Shown here piece by piece: positions 49,959-60,385 of a DNA stretch of 63,365 nt. Position numbers and translations under genes: made by a program. Source of the stretch: Tardiphaga robiniae (GTDB taxonomy: Bacteria; Pseudomonadota; Alphaproteobacteria; Rhizobiales; Xanthobacteraceae); contig NZ_JABMCJ010000065.1 in assembly GCF_013359755.1 (NCBI RefSeq), forward strand, positions 1 to 63,365. The letters are read 5' to 3'. The notes under the pieces were generated by a model that was not told where the DNA came from, ran no database searches, and worked only from the letters and a program-made list of their open reading frames with translations. Every line of letters begins with the position of its first letter. Within the stretch, counting starts at the first letter, position 1.

Positions 49959-52673
49959 ATGGATGATCTTCTCCGCGAGTTTTTGACGGAAACCAACGAG
50001 AGCCTGGATACGGTTGACAATCAGCTGGTCCGCTTCGAACAGGACCCGAATAACGCGAAAATTCTCGATAATATTTTTCGCCTGGTTCACACCATCAAGG
50101 GCACGTGCGGATTTCTCGGACTGCCCCGTCTCGAAGCCCTGGCCCACGCCGCCGAGACATTGATGGGCAAATTCCGCGATGGAATGCCGGTCACCGGAGA
50201 AGCGGTTACGCTCATCCTGACCACGATCGATCGCATCAAGGAAATCCTCGGTCAGCTCGAAGCCACGGAAGCGGAGCCGGAAGGCGTCGACGAGGATCTG
50301 ATCGGCGAACTGCATCACATGGTCGAAAAAGGCATGGAATCGATGACTGAGTCCGCACCTCCGATCGCACCGGAAGCGCCTGTCGCGGCCGAGACGGCCC
50401 CGCTGATCGTTCCGACCCTCGAGCGTGAGCTGCGTCCCGGTGAAGTCTCGCTCGAAGAGCTTGAGCGCGCCTTCCAGGAAACCGCCATCGAAGTCGCACC
50501 GCCGGCAGCTGCAGCGCCTGTCGCGCCGCCGGCTCCGGTTGCTGAAAAGCCCGCCGCGCCGAAGGCTGTCGCTCCGAAGCCCGCTGCCAAGAAGACTGCA
50601 GTCGAGGTCGACCAGCCAGAAGCCGACAAGGTCGCAAACCAGTCGATCCGCGTGAACGTCGACACGCTCGAACATCTGATGACCATGGTCTCCGAGCTGG
50701 TGCTGACCCGCAACCAGTTGCTGGAAATCAGCCGTCGTCATGAAGACACCGAATTCAAGGTGCCGCTGCAGCGCCTGTCCACCGTGACCGCCGAACTGCA
50801 GGACGGTGTCATGAAGACCCGCATGCAGCCAATCGGCAACGCCTGGCAGAAGTTGCCGCGTATCGTGCGCGATCTGGCCGGCGAACTCGGCAAGCAGATC
50901 GAACTCGAGATGCACGGCGCCGATACCGAACTCGATCGCCAGGTGCTCGACCTGATCAAGGATCCGCTCACCCACATGGTGCGCAACTCGGCGGATCACG
51001 GCCTCGAAACGCCGGCTGAGCGCGCTGCCGAAGGCAAGCCGGAGCAGGGCACGATCCGTCTGTCCGCCTATCATGAAGGCGGCCACATCCTGATCTGCAT
51101 CGCCGACAACGGCCGTGGCCTCAACACCGAGCGGATCAAGGCGAAGGCGATCTCGAACGGTCTGGCCACCGAAGCCGATATCGAGAAGATGTCGGAAGCC
51201 CAGATCCACAAGTTCATCTTCGCACCGGGCTTCTCGACTGCAGCTGCAATTACCAGCGTCTCCGGCCGCGGCGTCGGCATGGACGTGGTGCGCACCAATA
51301 TCGATCAGATCGGCGGCACCATCGACATCAAGTCGGTCGCCGGCGAGGGCTCCAGCGTCACCATCAAGATCCCGCTCACGCTGGCCATCGTGTCCGCGCT
51401 GATCGTCGAGGCCGGTGGTGATCGCTTCGCGATCCCGCAGCTCGCGGTCGTCGAACTGGTGCGTGCGCGCGCCAACTCCGAACATCGCATCGAGCGCATC
51501 AAGGACACCCCGGTGCTCCGTCTGCGCAACAAGTTGCTGCCGCTGATGCATCTGAAGAAGCTGCTGCAGATCGATGACGGCTCGTCGGCCGATCCGGAGA
51601 ACGGCTTCATCGTCGTGACCCAGGTGGGCAACCAGACCTTCGGCATCGTCGTCGATGGCGTCTTCCACACCGAAGAAATCGTCGTCAAGCCGATGTCCAC
51701 CAAGCTCCGTCACATCGGCATGTTCTCCGGCAACACCATCCTGGGCGATGGCGCGGTGATCATGATCGTCGATCCGAACGGCATCGCACAGGAGCTTGGT
51801 GCTCTGGCATCCAACGCTCACGAGATTGCCGACGAGAACGCCGCAATGCGCGCGATGAATGCAGAACAGCTGACGTCGCTGCTGGTGTTCCGCGCCGGCT
51901 CCGCACAGCCCAAGGCGGTGCCGCTCGGTCTCGTCACGCGCCTCGAAGAAGTGGGCGTTGACAAGGTCGAGCTGTCGAACGGCCGCTACATGGTCCAGTA
52001 CCGCGATCAGCTGATGCCGCTGGTGCAGATGGAAGGCGTGACCGTCCGTACGTCGGGTACCCAGCCAATCCTCGTTTTCGCAGACGACGGTCGCTCGATG
52101 GGTCTCGTCGTCGACGAAATCGTCGATATCGTCGAAGAGCGGCTGCATATCGAAGTGGCCAGCGGTCGCGAGGGAATCCTCGGCTCGGCTGTCATCAAGG
52201 GTCTCGCGACCGAAGTGATCGACGTCGGTCACTTCCTGCCGATGGCTTTCGCCGATTGGTTCTCGCGTAAGGAAATGCGTGTCTCGGCGACCGCCCAATC
52301 GGTGCTGCTGGTCGACGACTCCGCGTTCTTCCGCAACATGCTCTCGCCCGTGCTCAAGGCTGCCGGCTACAAGGTACGCGTCGCTACCAACGCCCAGGAA
52401 GGTCTGTCATTCCTGCGCTCGGGTCAGGAGGTCGACGTAATCCTCACCGACATCGAAATGCCGGATATGAACGGCTTCGAATTCGCCGAGACCATCCGTG
52501 CGGATCAGAAACTCAGCCACACGCCGATTATTGCTCTCTCGGCGATGATCTCGCCGGCTGCCATCGAGCGCGGTCGTCTCGCAGGTTTCCATGATTACGT
52601 CGCCAAGTTCGATCGCCCCGGCCTGATTGCGGCGCTCAAAGAACAGACCACTGAAGTTCGCCAGGCTGCGTGA
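49959..52673 (+). CDS. cheA: Chemotaxis histidine kinase CheA fused to a receiver domain
   Basis: 904 residues. HPt domain 1-105 with phosphorylated His44 in RLVHTIKGTCGFLG. A Pro/Ala/Lys-rich linker follows (about 175-225), then dimerisation and ATP-binding domains with LTHMVRNSADHGLETP (N box), ICIADNGRGLNTERI and TSVSGRGVGMDVVRTNI. A CheW-like domain sits at about 480-620 and a C-terminal receiver at about 785-900, with VLLVDDSAFFRNML and LTDIEMPDMNG (phospho-Asp). The fused receiver probably acts as a phosphate sink or regulator. First gene of a cheA-W-Y-B-R operon; no chemoreceptor or cheD gene is in the window. Confidence 0.97.
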   Translation: MDDLLREFLTETNESLDTVDNQLVRFEQDPNNAKILDNIFRLVHTIKGTCGFLGLPRLEALAHAAETLMGKFRDGMPVTGEAVTLILTTIDRIKEILGQLEATEAEPEGVDEDLIGELHHMVEKGMESMTESAPPIAPEAPVAAETAPLIVPTLERELRPGEVSLEELERAFQETAIEVAPPAAAAPVAPPAPVAEKPAAPKAVAPKPAAKKTAVEVDQPEADKVANQSIRVNVDTLEHLMTMVSELVLTRNQLLEISRRHEDTEFKVPLQRLSTVTAELQDGVMKTRMQPIGNAWQKLPRIVRDLAGELGKQIELEMHGADTELDRQVLDLIKDPLTHMVRNSADHGLETPAERAAEGKPEQGTIRLSAYHEGGHILICIADNGRGLNTERIKAKAISNGLATEADIEKMSEAQIHKFIFAPGFSTAAAITSVSGRGVGMDVVRTNIDQIGGTIDIKSVAGEGSSVTIKIPLTLAIVSALIVEAGGDRFAIPQLAVVELVRARANSEHRIERIKDTPVLRLRNKLLPLMHLKKLLQIDDGSSADPENGFIVVTQVGNQTFGIVVDGVFHTEEIVVKPMSTKLRHIGMFSGNTILGDGAVIMIVDPNGIAQELGALASNAHEIADENAAMRAMNAEQLTSLLVFRAGSAQPKAVPLGLVTRLEEVGVDKVELSNGRYMVQYRDQLMPLVQMEGVTVRTSGTQPILVFADDGRSMGLVVDEIVDIVEERLHIEVASGREGILGSAVIKGLATEVIDVGHFLPMAFADWFSRKEMRVSATAQSVLLVDDSAFFRNMLSPVLKAAGYKVRVATNAQEGLSFLRSGQEVDVILTDIEMPDMNGFEFAETIRADQKLSHTPIIALSAMISPAAIERGRLAGFHDYVAKFDRPGLIAALKEQTTEVRQAA

Positions 52674-52684
52674 GGGAAATCGCA

Positions 52685-53182
52685 ATGACCACCACCACCA
52701 CTACGACCACCACCACCACCAAGGCTCCGAGCGCTGACGGCGCGATCACCGAATACGTAACCACCATGATCGGTGGACAACTGTTCGGCATGCCGATCTC
52801 GCGCGTGCAGGACGTGTTCATGCCTGAGCGCCTGACCCGCGTGCCGCTGTCCTCCAGCGACGTCGCCGGCGTGCTCAATCTGCGCGGTCGAATTGTGACC
52901 GCGATCGACATGCGTTCGCGCCTTGGCCTGCCGAAGAACGATGACGGCAAACCGCCGATGGCTGTGGGCGTCGATCTCCGCGGTGAATCCTACGGCTTGC
53001 TGATCGATTCGATCGGTGAAGTCCTGAAGCTCGCCGATGAGAGCCGTGAGGTGAATCCGGTCAATCTGGATCCGCGCATGGCCAAGATGGCCGATGGCGT
53101 CCATCGTCTCGATGGGCAACTGATGGTCGTACTCGACGTTGATCGCATCCTTGAAATCTCGCCTGACAAGCTGGCCGCCTAA
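52685..53182 (+). CDS. cheW: Chemotaxis coupling protein CheW
   Basis: 165 residues; ATG 52685 behind GAGGGAAATCGCA. After the Met comes an unbroken run of eleven Thr encoded by ACC/ACT/ACG codons. The CheW fold follows: YVTTMIGGQLFGMPISRVQD, LPLSSSD-type VPLSSSDVAGVLNLRGRIVT, AIDMRSRLGLP and VGVDLRGESYGLLIDSIGEV. It links chemoreceptors to CheA. It starts 12 bases after cheA. Confidence 0.96.
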   Translation: MTTTTTTTTTTTKAPSADGAITEYVTTMIGGQLFGMPISRVQDVFMPERLTRVPLSSSDVAGVLNLRGRIVTAIDMRSRLGLPKNDDGKPPMAVGVDLRGESYGLLIDSIGEVLKLADESREVNPVNLDPRMAKMADGVHRLDGQLMVVLDVDRILEISPDKLAA

Positions 53183-53227
53183 GACCAGCACTTGGACAAT
53201 TTTGTCCGCGGTGAAAATGAGGCTCAC

Positions 53228-53593
53228 ATGAAGACATGTCTGGTTGTCGATGACTCCAGTGTCATCCGTAAGGTCGCCCGTCGGATTCTCGAAGGTCTCG
53301 ATTTCGAGATCACCGAGGCTGAAGACGGCGAGAAAGCGCTCGAAATCTGCAAGCAGAACCTGCCGGACGCTGTTCTGCTTGATTGGAATATGCCGGTGAT
53401 GGATGGCTACGAGTTCCTGCGTAACCTGCGCCGCATGCCGGGCGGTGACGTTCCGAAGGTCGTGTTCTGTACGACGGAGAACGACGTGGCCCACATCGCG
53501 CGCGCTCTGCACGCCGGCGCGAACGAATACATCATGAAACCGTTCGACAAGGAAATCGTGTCGGCGAAGTTTCAGGAAGTCGGCCTGATCTAA
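53228..53593 (+). CDS. cheY: Chemotaxis response regulator CheY
   Basis: 121 residues; ATG 53228. A lone receiver domain: acidic pair VVDDSS (8-9), phospho-Asp52 in LLDWNMPVMDGYEFLRNL, switch Thr in FCTTEND and Lys in YIMKPFD. Takes phosphate from CheA and binds the flagellar motor. It lies between cheW and cheB in the operon, with 45 bases to cheW. Confidence 0.96.
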   Translation: MKTCLVVDDSSVIRKVARRILEGLDFEITEAEDGEKALEICKQNLPDAVLLDWNMPVMDGYEFLRNLRRMPGGDVPKVVFCTTENDVAHIARALHAGANEYIMKPFDKEIVSAKFQEVGLI

Positions 53594-53695
53594 GTTCTAC
53601 GCCGGAATTGCGTATTCCACTTCCGGCGCCGCCTTTTTGTTTGTGCATTTGTTTTGTCAGTGCATTTGTCGCGTTGTGTTGCGTCTGGTGAGTTC

Positions 53696-54862
53696 ATGAG
53701 TGTTGATGTGATAAGTCCTGCTGTTGTCGATTCGCGGTATGAGCCACTGCGAGTCATGGTGGTGGACGACTCCGTCGTCATTCGTGGCCTGATCTCGCGC
53801 TGGATCGAGGCCGAGCCTGATATGGCCGTCGCGGCGTCGCTTCGTACTGGTCTCGATGCCGTCAACCAGATCGAGCGCATCAATCCCGACGTTGCGATTC
53901 TCGATATTGAAATGCCGGAGCTCGATGGCATTTCGGCGCTGCCGCAGCTGCTGGCGAAGAAGCGGAATCTCATTATCATCATGGCGTCGACGCTGACCCG
54001 CCGCAACGCGGAGATCAGCTTCAAGGCGATGTCGCTCGGCGCCGCCGACTACATTCCGAAACCGGAGAGCACCCGGGAGATTTCCGCAGCCGACATCTTC
54101 AAGCACGACCTGTTGCAGAAGATCCGTCATCTTGGCGCGAAGGTTCGCCGCCTGAAGTCGGCGACGACGCCGTCGATCGTGCCAGCTCCCGCGGCGCGTG
54201 AGGCTGCACCGTCTTTCAAGTCCGTGACATCAGTCGCCGCGCAGGCGCAGCTCGTGAAGCGTCCTTTCAGCGCCACGATGCCACGCGCGCTGCTGATCGG
54301 TTCGTCCACTGGTGGTCCGCAAGCCCTGATGACGCTGGTTGCCGAAATCGGCGCCGTGATCGACAAGGTGCCTGTTCTGATCACGCAGCATATGCCGCCG
54401 ACCTTTACGACCATTCTTGCCGAACATCTCGCCCGGGCCAGCAAGCGTCCGGCTCGCGAAGGTGTCGATGGCGAAATCGTCAAGGCCGGTCAGATCTACC
54501 TTGCGCCGGGCGGCAAGCATATGCGCGCCGTCAAGCAGGGTGCCAACATCGCCATCGCGCTCGATGACGGTCCGCCGGTGAATTTCTGCAAGCCTGCTGT
54601 CGATCCGCTGTTCACGTCTGCCATCGACGTCTGGCACGGCGCCATTCTCGCCGTCGTGTTGACAGGCATGGGTTCGGACGGCATGCGCGGCGGCAAGGAT
54701 ATCGTCGCGGCTGGCGGCAATGTCATCGCGCAGGACGAAGCATCGAGCGTGGTGTGGGGTATGCCCGGCGCTGCCGCCAATGCGGGCATCTGCTCGGCTA
54801 TCCTGCCGCTCAATCAAATCGGTTCGAAAGTGGTTCGTCTTTTCTCGGGAGATCGGTCATGA
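53696..54862 (+). CDS. cheB: Chemotaxis methylesterase/deamidase CheB
   Basis: 388 residues from ATG 53696; an upstream GTG at 53654 would add 14 residues. The receiver domain (about 20-145) has [14 protein letters not shown] and [16 protein letters not shown]. After a linker, the esterase domain has [16 protein letters not shown] (catalytic Ser), [18 protein letters not shown] (His) and [15 protein letters not shown] (Asp). It removes methyl groups from receptors. Its stop overlaps the cheR start by four bases (ATGA). Confidence 0.96.
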   Translation: MSVDVISPAVVDSRYEPLRVMVVDDSVVIRGLISRWIEAEPDMAVAASLRTGLDAVNQIERINPDVAILDIEMPELDGISALPQLLAKKRNLIIIMASTLTRRNAEISFKAMSLGAADYIPKPESTREISAADIFKHDLLQKIRHLGAKVRRLKSATTPSIVPAPAAREAAPSFKSVTSVAAQAQLVKRPFSATMPRALLIGSSTGGPQALMTLVAEIGAVIDKVPVLITQHMPPTFTTILAEHLARASKRPAREGVDGEIVKAGQIYLAPGGKHMRAVKQGANIAIALDDGPPVNFCKPAVDPLFTSAIDVWHGAILAVVLTGMGSDGMRGGKDIVAAGGNVIAQDEASSVVWGMPGAAANAGICSAILPLNQIGSKVVRLFSGDRS

Positions 54863-55740
54863 CACCGGCAGACTATGATTTCCTGCGCAAGTTCCTGAAG
54901 GAGCGCTCGGGTCTCGATCTGTCTGCTGACAAGCAGTATCTGGTCGAAAGCCGGCTGATGCCGCTCGCACGCAAGGCCAACCTGTCGGGCATTGAAGAGC
55001 TGGTCCAGAAGATCAAGAACGGCTCGTCCACGGTTGCGTCCGACGTGGTCGAGGCGATGACCACCAACGAGACCTTCTTCTTCCGCGACAAGGTCCCGTT
55101 CGACCATCTGCGTGACGTCGTGCTGCCGGAGATGATCCAGGCACGTGCCGCCCGCAAGAGCCTGCGGATCTGGTGTGCGGCTGCCTCCACCGGTCAGGAG
55201 CCGTATTCGATCGCGATGACCATCAAGGAAATGAGCGCCCAGCTCGCCGGATGGCGGATCGAGATCATCGGGACCGACATCTCGCAGCAGGTGCTCGAGA
55301 AGTCGAAGTCGGGCATCTACACCCAGTTCGAAGTCCAGCGCGGATTGCCGATCCAGCTGCTGGTCAAATACTTCAAGCAGACCGGCGAGATGTGGCAGAT
55401 CAATCCGGAGATCCGGTCGATGATCCAGTACAAGCCGCTCAATCTGCTGCAGGACTTCTCCAGCATGGGCAAGTTCGACATCGTCTTCTGCCGCAACGTG
55501 CTGATCTATTTCGATCAGGAGATGAAGACGCAGATCTTTGGCCGCCTTGCCAAGTGCACGGAGCCTGATGGCTTCCTGGCGCTGGGCGCCGCAGAGACCG
55601 TTGTCGGTCTGACCGACACGTTCAAGCCGCATGCCGACAAGCGTGGCCTGTACCGCCCGAACGTCGTCCGTGCCGCACCGTCGATCGTGCCGAGCATGAC
55701 GCCTGTGGGTCTGAAGGCCGCTGCTTCGCCGGCACGCTGA
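54859..55740 (+). CDS. cheR: Chemoreceptor methyltransferase CheR
   Basis: 293 residues; ATG at 54859 inside the cheB stop (ATGA), so translation is coupled. The N-terminal helical domain ([20 protein letters not shown]) is followed by the SAM-binding domain with [59 protein letters not shown] and [12 protein letters not shown]. It methylates receptor Glu residues. Last gene of the operon; the next gene converges on it six bases away. Confidence 0.97.
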   Translation: MTPADYDFLRKFLKERSGLDLSADKQYLVESRLMPLARKANLSGIEELVQKIKNGSSTVASDVVEAMTTNETFFFRDKVPFDHLRDVVLPEMIQARAARKSLRIWCAAASTGQEPYSIAMTIKEMSAQLAGWRIEIIGTDISQQVLEKSKSGIYTQFEVQRGLPIQLLVKYFKQTGEMWQINPEIRSMIQYKPLNLLQDFSSMGKFDIVFCRNVLIYFDQEMKTQIFGRLAKCTEPDGFLALGAAETVVGLTDTFKPHADKRGLYRPNVVRAAPSIVPSMTPVGLKAAASPAR

Positions 55741-55746
55741 GCGCCG

Positions 55747-56904
55747 TCACAGGATCGCGTGCGGAATGAAGCGCGACATGTTGCCGGTGATCGGATTCTC
55801 ATCCTCGCGGATTGAGAGCCCGCATGGCACCTCATCGACCAGCCAGCTGCCCAGCACCGGATACTGATCCGCAAAGTTCGGCAGCGGCATCAGCATCTGC
55901 CGGATGAAGCCTTCTTCGCCATAGGGACCGGGCTGCGCATCGATGGCGCTGCCGCCGCTCACCAGCGTGACATTGGCGCCTTCGCGCGAATAGAGCGGCT
56001 TGCGCACATAGGATGTGCCAAGCTCAGCGGCTGCAGCATCATCGTCGAAATAGGCCGGCAGCAGGTTCGGGTGGTTCGGAAACATCGCCCATAGCAGCGG
56101 CAGGATGCCCTTGTTGGACAGAATGGCTTTCCACGGTGGCTCGATCCAGCGCGTCGATGCGCCTTTCAGACGGCCGCCGAATGCCTCGCGGAACATCCAC
56201 TCCCACGGATAAAGCTTGAACATCAGGTCGATCGGCTGGTCCTTGAGATCGACGAAGTGCCCGCTGTCGGCATAACCGATGTCCTTGATGTCGATCAGCG
56301 CCGGTGTGAGGCCGCCTTGCTGCGCGACATCGGCGAGATACTGCACTGTGCCGCGGTCCTCGGCATTGTCCATGGCGGCTGCGAGATGAATGGCTTTGTC
56401 GGCGCCGATCTTGCGCCAGGCCTCGATGAGCCGCTCATGCAGCGAGTTGTATTGATCGGCCCGCTTCGGGATGATCTGGCGTTCGATCGCCTGTTCGAGC
56501 CAGGTCCATTGAAACACCGCGGCCTCGAACAGTGAGGTTGGCGTGTCCGCATTGTATTCGAGCAGCTTTGCCGGACCTTTGCCGTCGAACTGGAAATCGA
56601 AACGGCCATAGAGGCTCGGATCGTTGCGCTGCCAGCTTGCGGCGATGAAGGTCCAGTAGGCCTGCGGGATCTTCAGCAGCCGCAGATAGCGCTCATCCTT
56701 GACCGCACGGCTCACCAGCTCGCGGCACATCGCGTTGAGTTCGGCGGTCGGGGCCTCGATCTGACGCTCGATCTCATCCAGCGTGAAAGCGTAGTAGGCG
56801 CGCTCGTCCCAATAGCGATCGCCGGCCTCGGTATGAAATACGAAGCCCGTCGCGGCCGCTGTGGCCTGCCAATCCTCGCGCTCGGAACATGCGATGCGTT
56901 GCAT
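55747..56904 (-). CDS. Glutathionylspermidine synthase-like ATP-grasp protein (YjfC/YgiC-like)
   Basis: 385 residues. Family motifs: FHTEAGDRYWDERAYYAFTL, YGRFDFQFDGKGPAKLLEYN, ADTPTSLFEAAVFQWTW, VRKPLYSREGANVTL and the ending SWLVDEVPCGLSIREDENPI. These mark the synthetase half of the GSP-synthase family, an ATP-grasp ligase. The bacterial stand-alone members have no proven product. It is the third gene of an operon with a DUF1190-like protein (six bases upstream) and DUF350, the same arrangement as E. coli yjfL-yjfM-yjfC. Confidence 0.9.
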   Translation of the reverse strand: MQRIACSEREDWQATAAATGFVFHTEAGDRYWDERAYYAFTLDEIERQIEAPTAELNAMCRELVSRAVKDERYLRLLKIPQAYWTFIAASWQRNDPSLYGRFDFQFDGKGPAKLLEYNADTPTSLFEAAVFQWTWLEQAIERQIIPKRADQYNSLHERLIEAWRKIGADKAIHLAAAMDNAEDRGTVQYLADVAQQGGLTPALIDIKDIGYADSGHFVDLKDQPIDLMFKLYPWEWMFREAFGGRLKGASTRWIEPPWKAILSNKGILPLLWAMFPNHPNLLPAYFDDDAAAAELGTSYVRKPLYSREGANVTLVSGGSAIDAQPGPYGEEGFIRQMLMPLPNFADQYPVLGSWLVDEVPCGLSIREDENPITGNMSRFIPHAIL

Positions 56905-56910
56905 GAGAAA

Positions 56911-57309
56911 CTAGCCGCCGCCGGAGAAATGCGAGGCGAAGGAGCCGAAGCCACCATGGGTGACGTGGCTGCCGCTGGATGACGAGCCGTCATATCCGCC
57001 GCTGGATGACGATCCGGTGCTGGCGAAGTTGCTGCGTCCGGAGGAACTGCTGCTGCCCCCTGAATAGCCATGGCCGCCGGAGGATGACGACGAACTGCGC
57101 TGCTGACACTCTTGCTGTTGCCCCGCGATGGCAGCGCGGTTCGGGTCGCAATGTTCGCTCGGCATCAGCGCATAGGCGCCGCCGCCCAGGGCCATGGTGC
57201 CCATGAGCAGGAGCGCCACATGGTTGGAGCGTTTGCGCGACGGGGCTTCCTCATGCATCGGCTGCACGGGCTGGCGCTTGCCGAAGTTCTTTGCGGGCCT
57301 GCTGGTCAT
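56911..57309 (-). CDS. Exported/anchored Ser/Gly-rich protein (DUF1190/YjfM-like)
   Basis: 132 residues; ATG 57309 lies in the stop of the DUF350 gene (ATGA, 57306-57309). A polar N-terminus (GKRQPVQPMHEEAPSRKRSN) is followed by a membrane helix (HVALLLMGTMALGGGAYALM) and a periplasmic part with CDPNRAAIAGQQQECQ (two Cys), then a long Ser/Gly run ending THGGFGSFASHFSGGG. The layout and place in the operon match DUF1190 proteins. Function unknown. Confidence 0.82.
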   Translation of the reverse strand: MTSRPAKNFGKRQPVQPMHEEAPSRKRSNHVALLLMGTMALGGGAYALMPSEHCDPNRAAIAGQQQECQQRSSSSSSGGHGYSGGSSSSSGRSNFASTGSSSSGGYDGSSSSGSHVTHGGFGSFASHFSGGG

Positions 57310-57785
57310 GGCGAATACACCATGGAGGCAGCGTTCAGCACGCCGGCAGCAAGGGAGGCGAGGCCGAGCCAGAGGGCCGGGGCCATCTCGCCATTGGCTA
57401 TGCGATCCGACAATTTCGGCACCGGAATGCGGAGAATGAAATAGACGGCGATCTGCACGATCAGCGCGATGATCGCCCAGATCAGGCAGTCGACCACATT
57501 GGCGGAGTGGACGATGGCGCTGGCCACCGGCAGCACAAAGCCGAGCAGGCTGAGCCCGAGCGCGATCGCAGCTGGCGCGCAATCCTTGCGGATCAGTGCG
57601 AACTCGTCATGTGCGGTGACGCGCAGATAGACGAAGAGATACAGCATCACGGCGACGATGCCGGTGCAGAAATAGACCAGAAAGGCCGGCAGCCCGACCA
57701 GAGATTGCAGAACCATTCCGCCCCCGAAATGTGCGCCAAACATGATCGCTTGGTATTCGCCTATGGCATTCGTCGCTGTAAGCAA
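57306..57785 (-). CDS. DUF350 inner-membrane protein (YjfL-like)
   Basis: 159 residues (ATG 57743 would give 145). Four hydrophobic helices (FLVYFCTGIVAVMLYLFVYL; AIALGLSLLGFVLPVASAIV; IWAIIALIVQIAVYFILRIP; APALWLGLASLAAGVLNAAS) with a conserved polar loop AHDEFALIRKDCAPAA: two DUF350 repeats. First gene of the operon with the DUF1190-like and GSP-synthase-like genes, both coupled behind it. Confidence 0.9.
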   Translation of the reverse strand: MLTATNAIGEYQAIMFGAHFGGGMVLQSLVGLPAFLVYFCTGIVAVMLYLFVYLRVTAHDEFALIRKDCAPAAIALGLSLLGFVLPVASAIVHSANVVDCLIWAIIALIVQIAVYFILRIPVPKLSDRIANGEMAPALWLGLASLAAGVLNAASMVYSP

Positions 57786-57810
57786 AGGGTGGGTTCATCC
57801 ACGCAAACAA

Positions 57811-57834
57811 AAACCCCGCCTTTCGGCGGGGTTT
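57811..57834 (-). terminator. Rho-independent terminator of ctrA
   Basis: AACCCCGCC and GGCGGGGTT form a stem with a TTTC loop; the minus strand continues GTTTTTGTTTG. It lies 43 bases after the ctrA stop and ahead of the DUF350 operon on the same strand, so it separates the two. Confidence 0.9.
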
Positions 57835-57876
57835 CGTGAGAACTTTCGGGGAGTGACGCTTAAGCCGGCTTGAAAC

Positions 57877-58578
<702 letters not shown>

Positions 58579-58950
58579 GCCAGTCCCCTTTAGTCGCCGC
58601 TCCGGGCGTCAGGTCGGCCGCCATACTTGCGGCACCAAAAAACGCCTACGAACAACTGATTCGGATCCTGACTGGATATGGTTAACAAAACCTGATTCTT
58701 CAGCGCAAGCTCTAATCGTGCAATTTTTGTCGAATCGCCATAAGATGTTGCAGCAAAGACTCTTTTTGTACCCGTACCCGCTCAAGCTCCACATTAAGAG
58801 CCGGACCTAACCGACTCCATCGACTCGCCCCTTCATTCTGATGGCGCGAATGCTCTCAGTCATCCAAGACAGTGACGTAATGATTAACGATGCGGGTAAA
58901 CACGGGGTTAAGGCCGAGCCGGCAATGAAGCGAAACTTAAGGGTTTTGCA
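58579..58950. other. Divergent promoter region between ctrA and fliI
   Basis: 372 bases without a gene. It contains GGTTAAC at about 58679, half of a CtrA site, and the CtrA-box-like site at 58897-58911 near fliI. No full CtrA box was found next to the ctrA start itself. No hairpin of note. Confidence 0.5.
58897..58911 (+). promoter_or_regulatory. CtrA-box-like site ahead of fliI
   Basis: TAAACACGGGGTTAA: TAAA, seven bases, TTAA; read on the other strand TTAACCCCGTGTTTA, with the TTAACC half of the consensus. One base off TTAA-N7-TTAA. It ends 39 bases ahead of the fliI start, where CtrA sites act in class II flagellar promoters of Caulobacter. Confidence 0.45.
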
Positions 58951-60276
58951 ATGAAAGCCCTTGCGGAACAGATTACTGACCTCGATGGCGTCAATATTTA
59001 CGGCCGGGTGGTCGGTGTTCGCGGGTTAATGGTTGAGGTGGCCGGGCCGATCCACGCGATGTCGGTCGGTGCCCGCATTACCATCGAGACCGGCACAAGC
59101 CGTTCCATCCCTGCCGAGGTGATTGGTTTCAGTGGCGACAACGCCGTGGTGATGCCCTTTGCCGGACTGGAAGGCGTACGTCGCGGCTGCCGGGCGGTGA
59201 TCGCCAATGCCGCCAGCCAGGTGCGGCCCTCGATCGCCTGGCTCGGCCGCGTCGTGAATGCGATGGGCGAGCCGATCGACGGCAAGGGGCCGTTGCTGCA
59301 GGGTCCGGCACCGATGCCGTATCGCGCGTCTCCGCCGCCCGCCCATTCTCGCAAACGCGTCGGCGCGCCGCTCGATCTCGGGGTGCGCTCGCTCAATACC
59401 TTCCTGACCTGCTGCCGCGGCCAACGCATGGGCATCTTTGCGGGCTCCGGCGTCGGCAAGTCGGTCTTGTTGTCGATGCTGGCACGCAATGTCGATGCCG
59501 ACGTGTCCGTCATCGGCCTGATCGGCGAACGTGGTCGTGAGGTGCAGGAGTTCTTGCAGGAGGACTTGGGCGAAGAAGGTCTCGCACGCGCTGTGGTCGT
59601 AGTCGCGACCTCGGACGAGCCTGCACTGATGCGGCGCCAGGCGGCCTATCTGACGCTGTCGATCTCGGAGTTCTTCCGCGATGAGGGCAAGGACGTCATG
59701 TGCATGATGGACTCCGTCACGCGTTTCGCCATGGCGCAGCGTGAGATCGGCCTGTCCGTCGGCGAGCCGCCGACCGCTAAAGGCTATACGCCGACGGTGT
59801 TCACCGAACTGCCGAAGCTGCTGGAGCGGGCAGGGCCGGGCACTGATGAAGGCTCCATCACGGGCATCTTCACGGTGCTGGTCGACGGCGACGATCACAA
59901 CGAACCCGTTGCTGACGCCGTGCGCGGCATTCTCGATGGCCATATCGTGATGCAACGCGGTATCGCCGAGCGTGGCCGCTATCCTGCTATCAATATCCTG
60001 AAGTCGGTGTCGCGAACCATGCCGCGGTCCTGCGATCCAGCCTATTTACCGACGATCACGCGAGCCCGGCAGATCATGGCGACCTATTCGGATATGGAAG
60101 AGCTGATCCGGCTGGGCGCCTATCGCGCCGGTTCCAGTCCGGAAGTGGACGAGGCGATCCGGCTCCATGAGCCGCTTGAGGCATTCCTGCGGCAACGCAA
60201 GGACGAAGTCTGCGGACTGGCCCAAGGCTATCAGCAACTGCAACAAATCGTTGGTGGTTTGGAAACGGAACGCTAA
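58951..60276 (+). CDS. fliI: Flagellar export ATPase FliI
   Basis: 441 residues. N-terminal beta-barrel domain ([20 protein letters not shown]), then the F1-beta-like ATPase core with Walker [38 protein letters not shown], Walker [21 protein letters not shown] and [20 protein letters not shown]. It drives flagellin and rod protein export. Paired with fliJ downstream. A CtrA-box-like site sits in its promoter region. Confidence 0.96.
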   Translation: MKALAEQITDLDGVNIYGRVVGVRGLMVEVAGPIHAMSVGARITIETGTSRSIPAEVIGFSGDNAVVMPFAGLEGVRRGCRAVIANAASQVRPSIAWLGRVVNAMGEPIDGKGPLLQGPAPMPYRASPPPAHSRKRVGAPLDLGVRSLNTFLTCCRGQRMGIFAGSGVGKSVLLSMLARNVDADVSVIGLIGERGREVQEFLQEDLGEEGLARAVVVVATSDEPALMRRQAAYLTLSISEFFRDEGKDVMCMMDSVTRFAMAQREIGLSVGEPPTAKGYTPTVFTELPKLLERAGPGTDEGSITGIFTVLVDGDDHNEPVADAVRGILDGHIVMQRGIAERGRYPAINILKSVSRTMPRSCDPAYLPTITRARQIMATYSDMEELIRLGAYRAGSSPEVDEAIRLHEPLEAFLRQRKDEVCGLAQGYQQLQQIVGGLETER

Positions 60277-60385
60277 CTTTGTCAGGCCATCATGACCCTC
60301 AGAGAAGAATTTCGGCCGGTCAGCCCCTTGCGGTTGTCCGGTTGTGTCCCGCGTTGAGACTGGGACTTCTGGGGAGTATGAGTCG

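Noticed and set aside
49878-52298. 806-codon minus-strand frame across cheA
   Set aside because: Fully antisense to an unmistakable CheA; His/Asp/Arg-rich composition, no ribosome binding site, no domain.
58675-58695. CtrA box in the ctrA promoter (GTTAAC near 58679)
   Set aside because: Only one half-site; the second TTAA is not at seven-base spacing.
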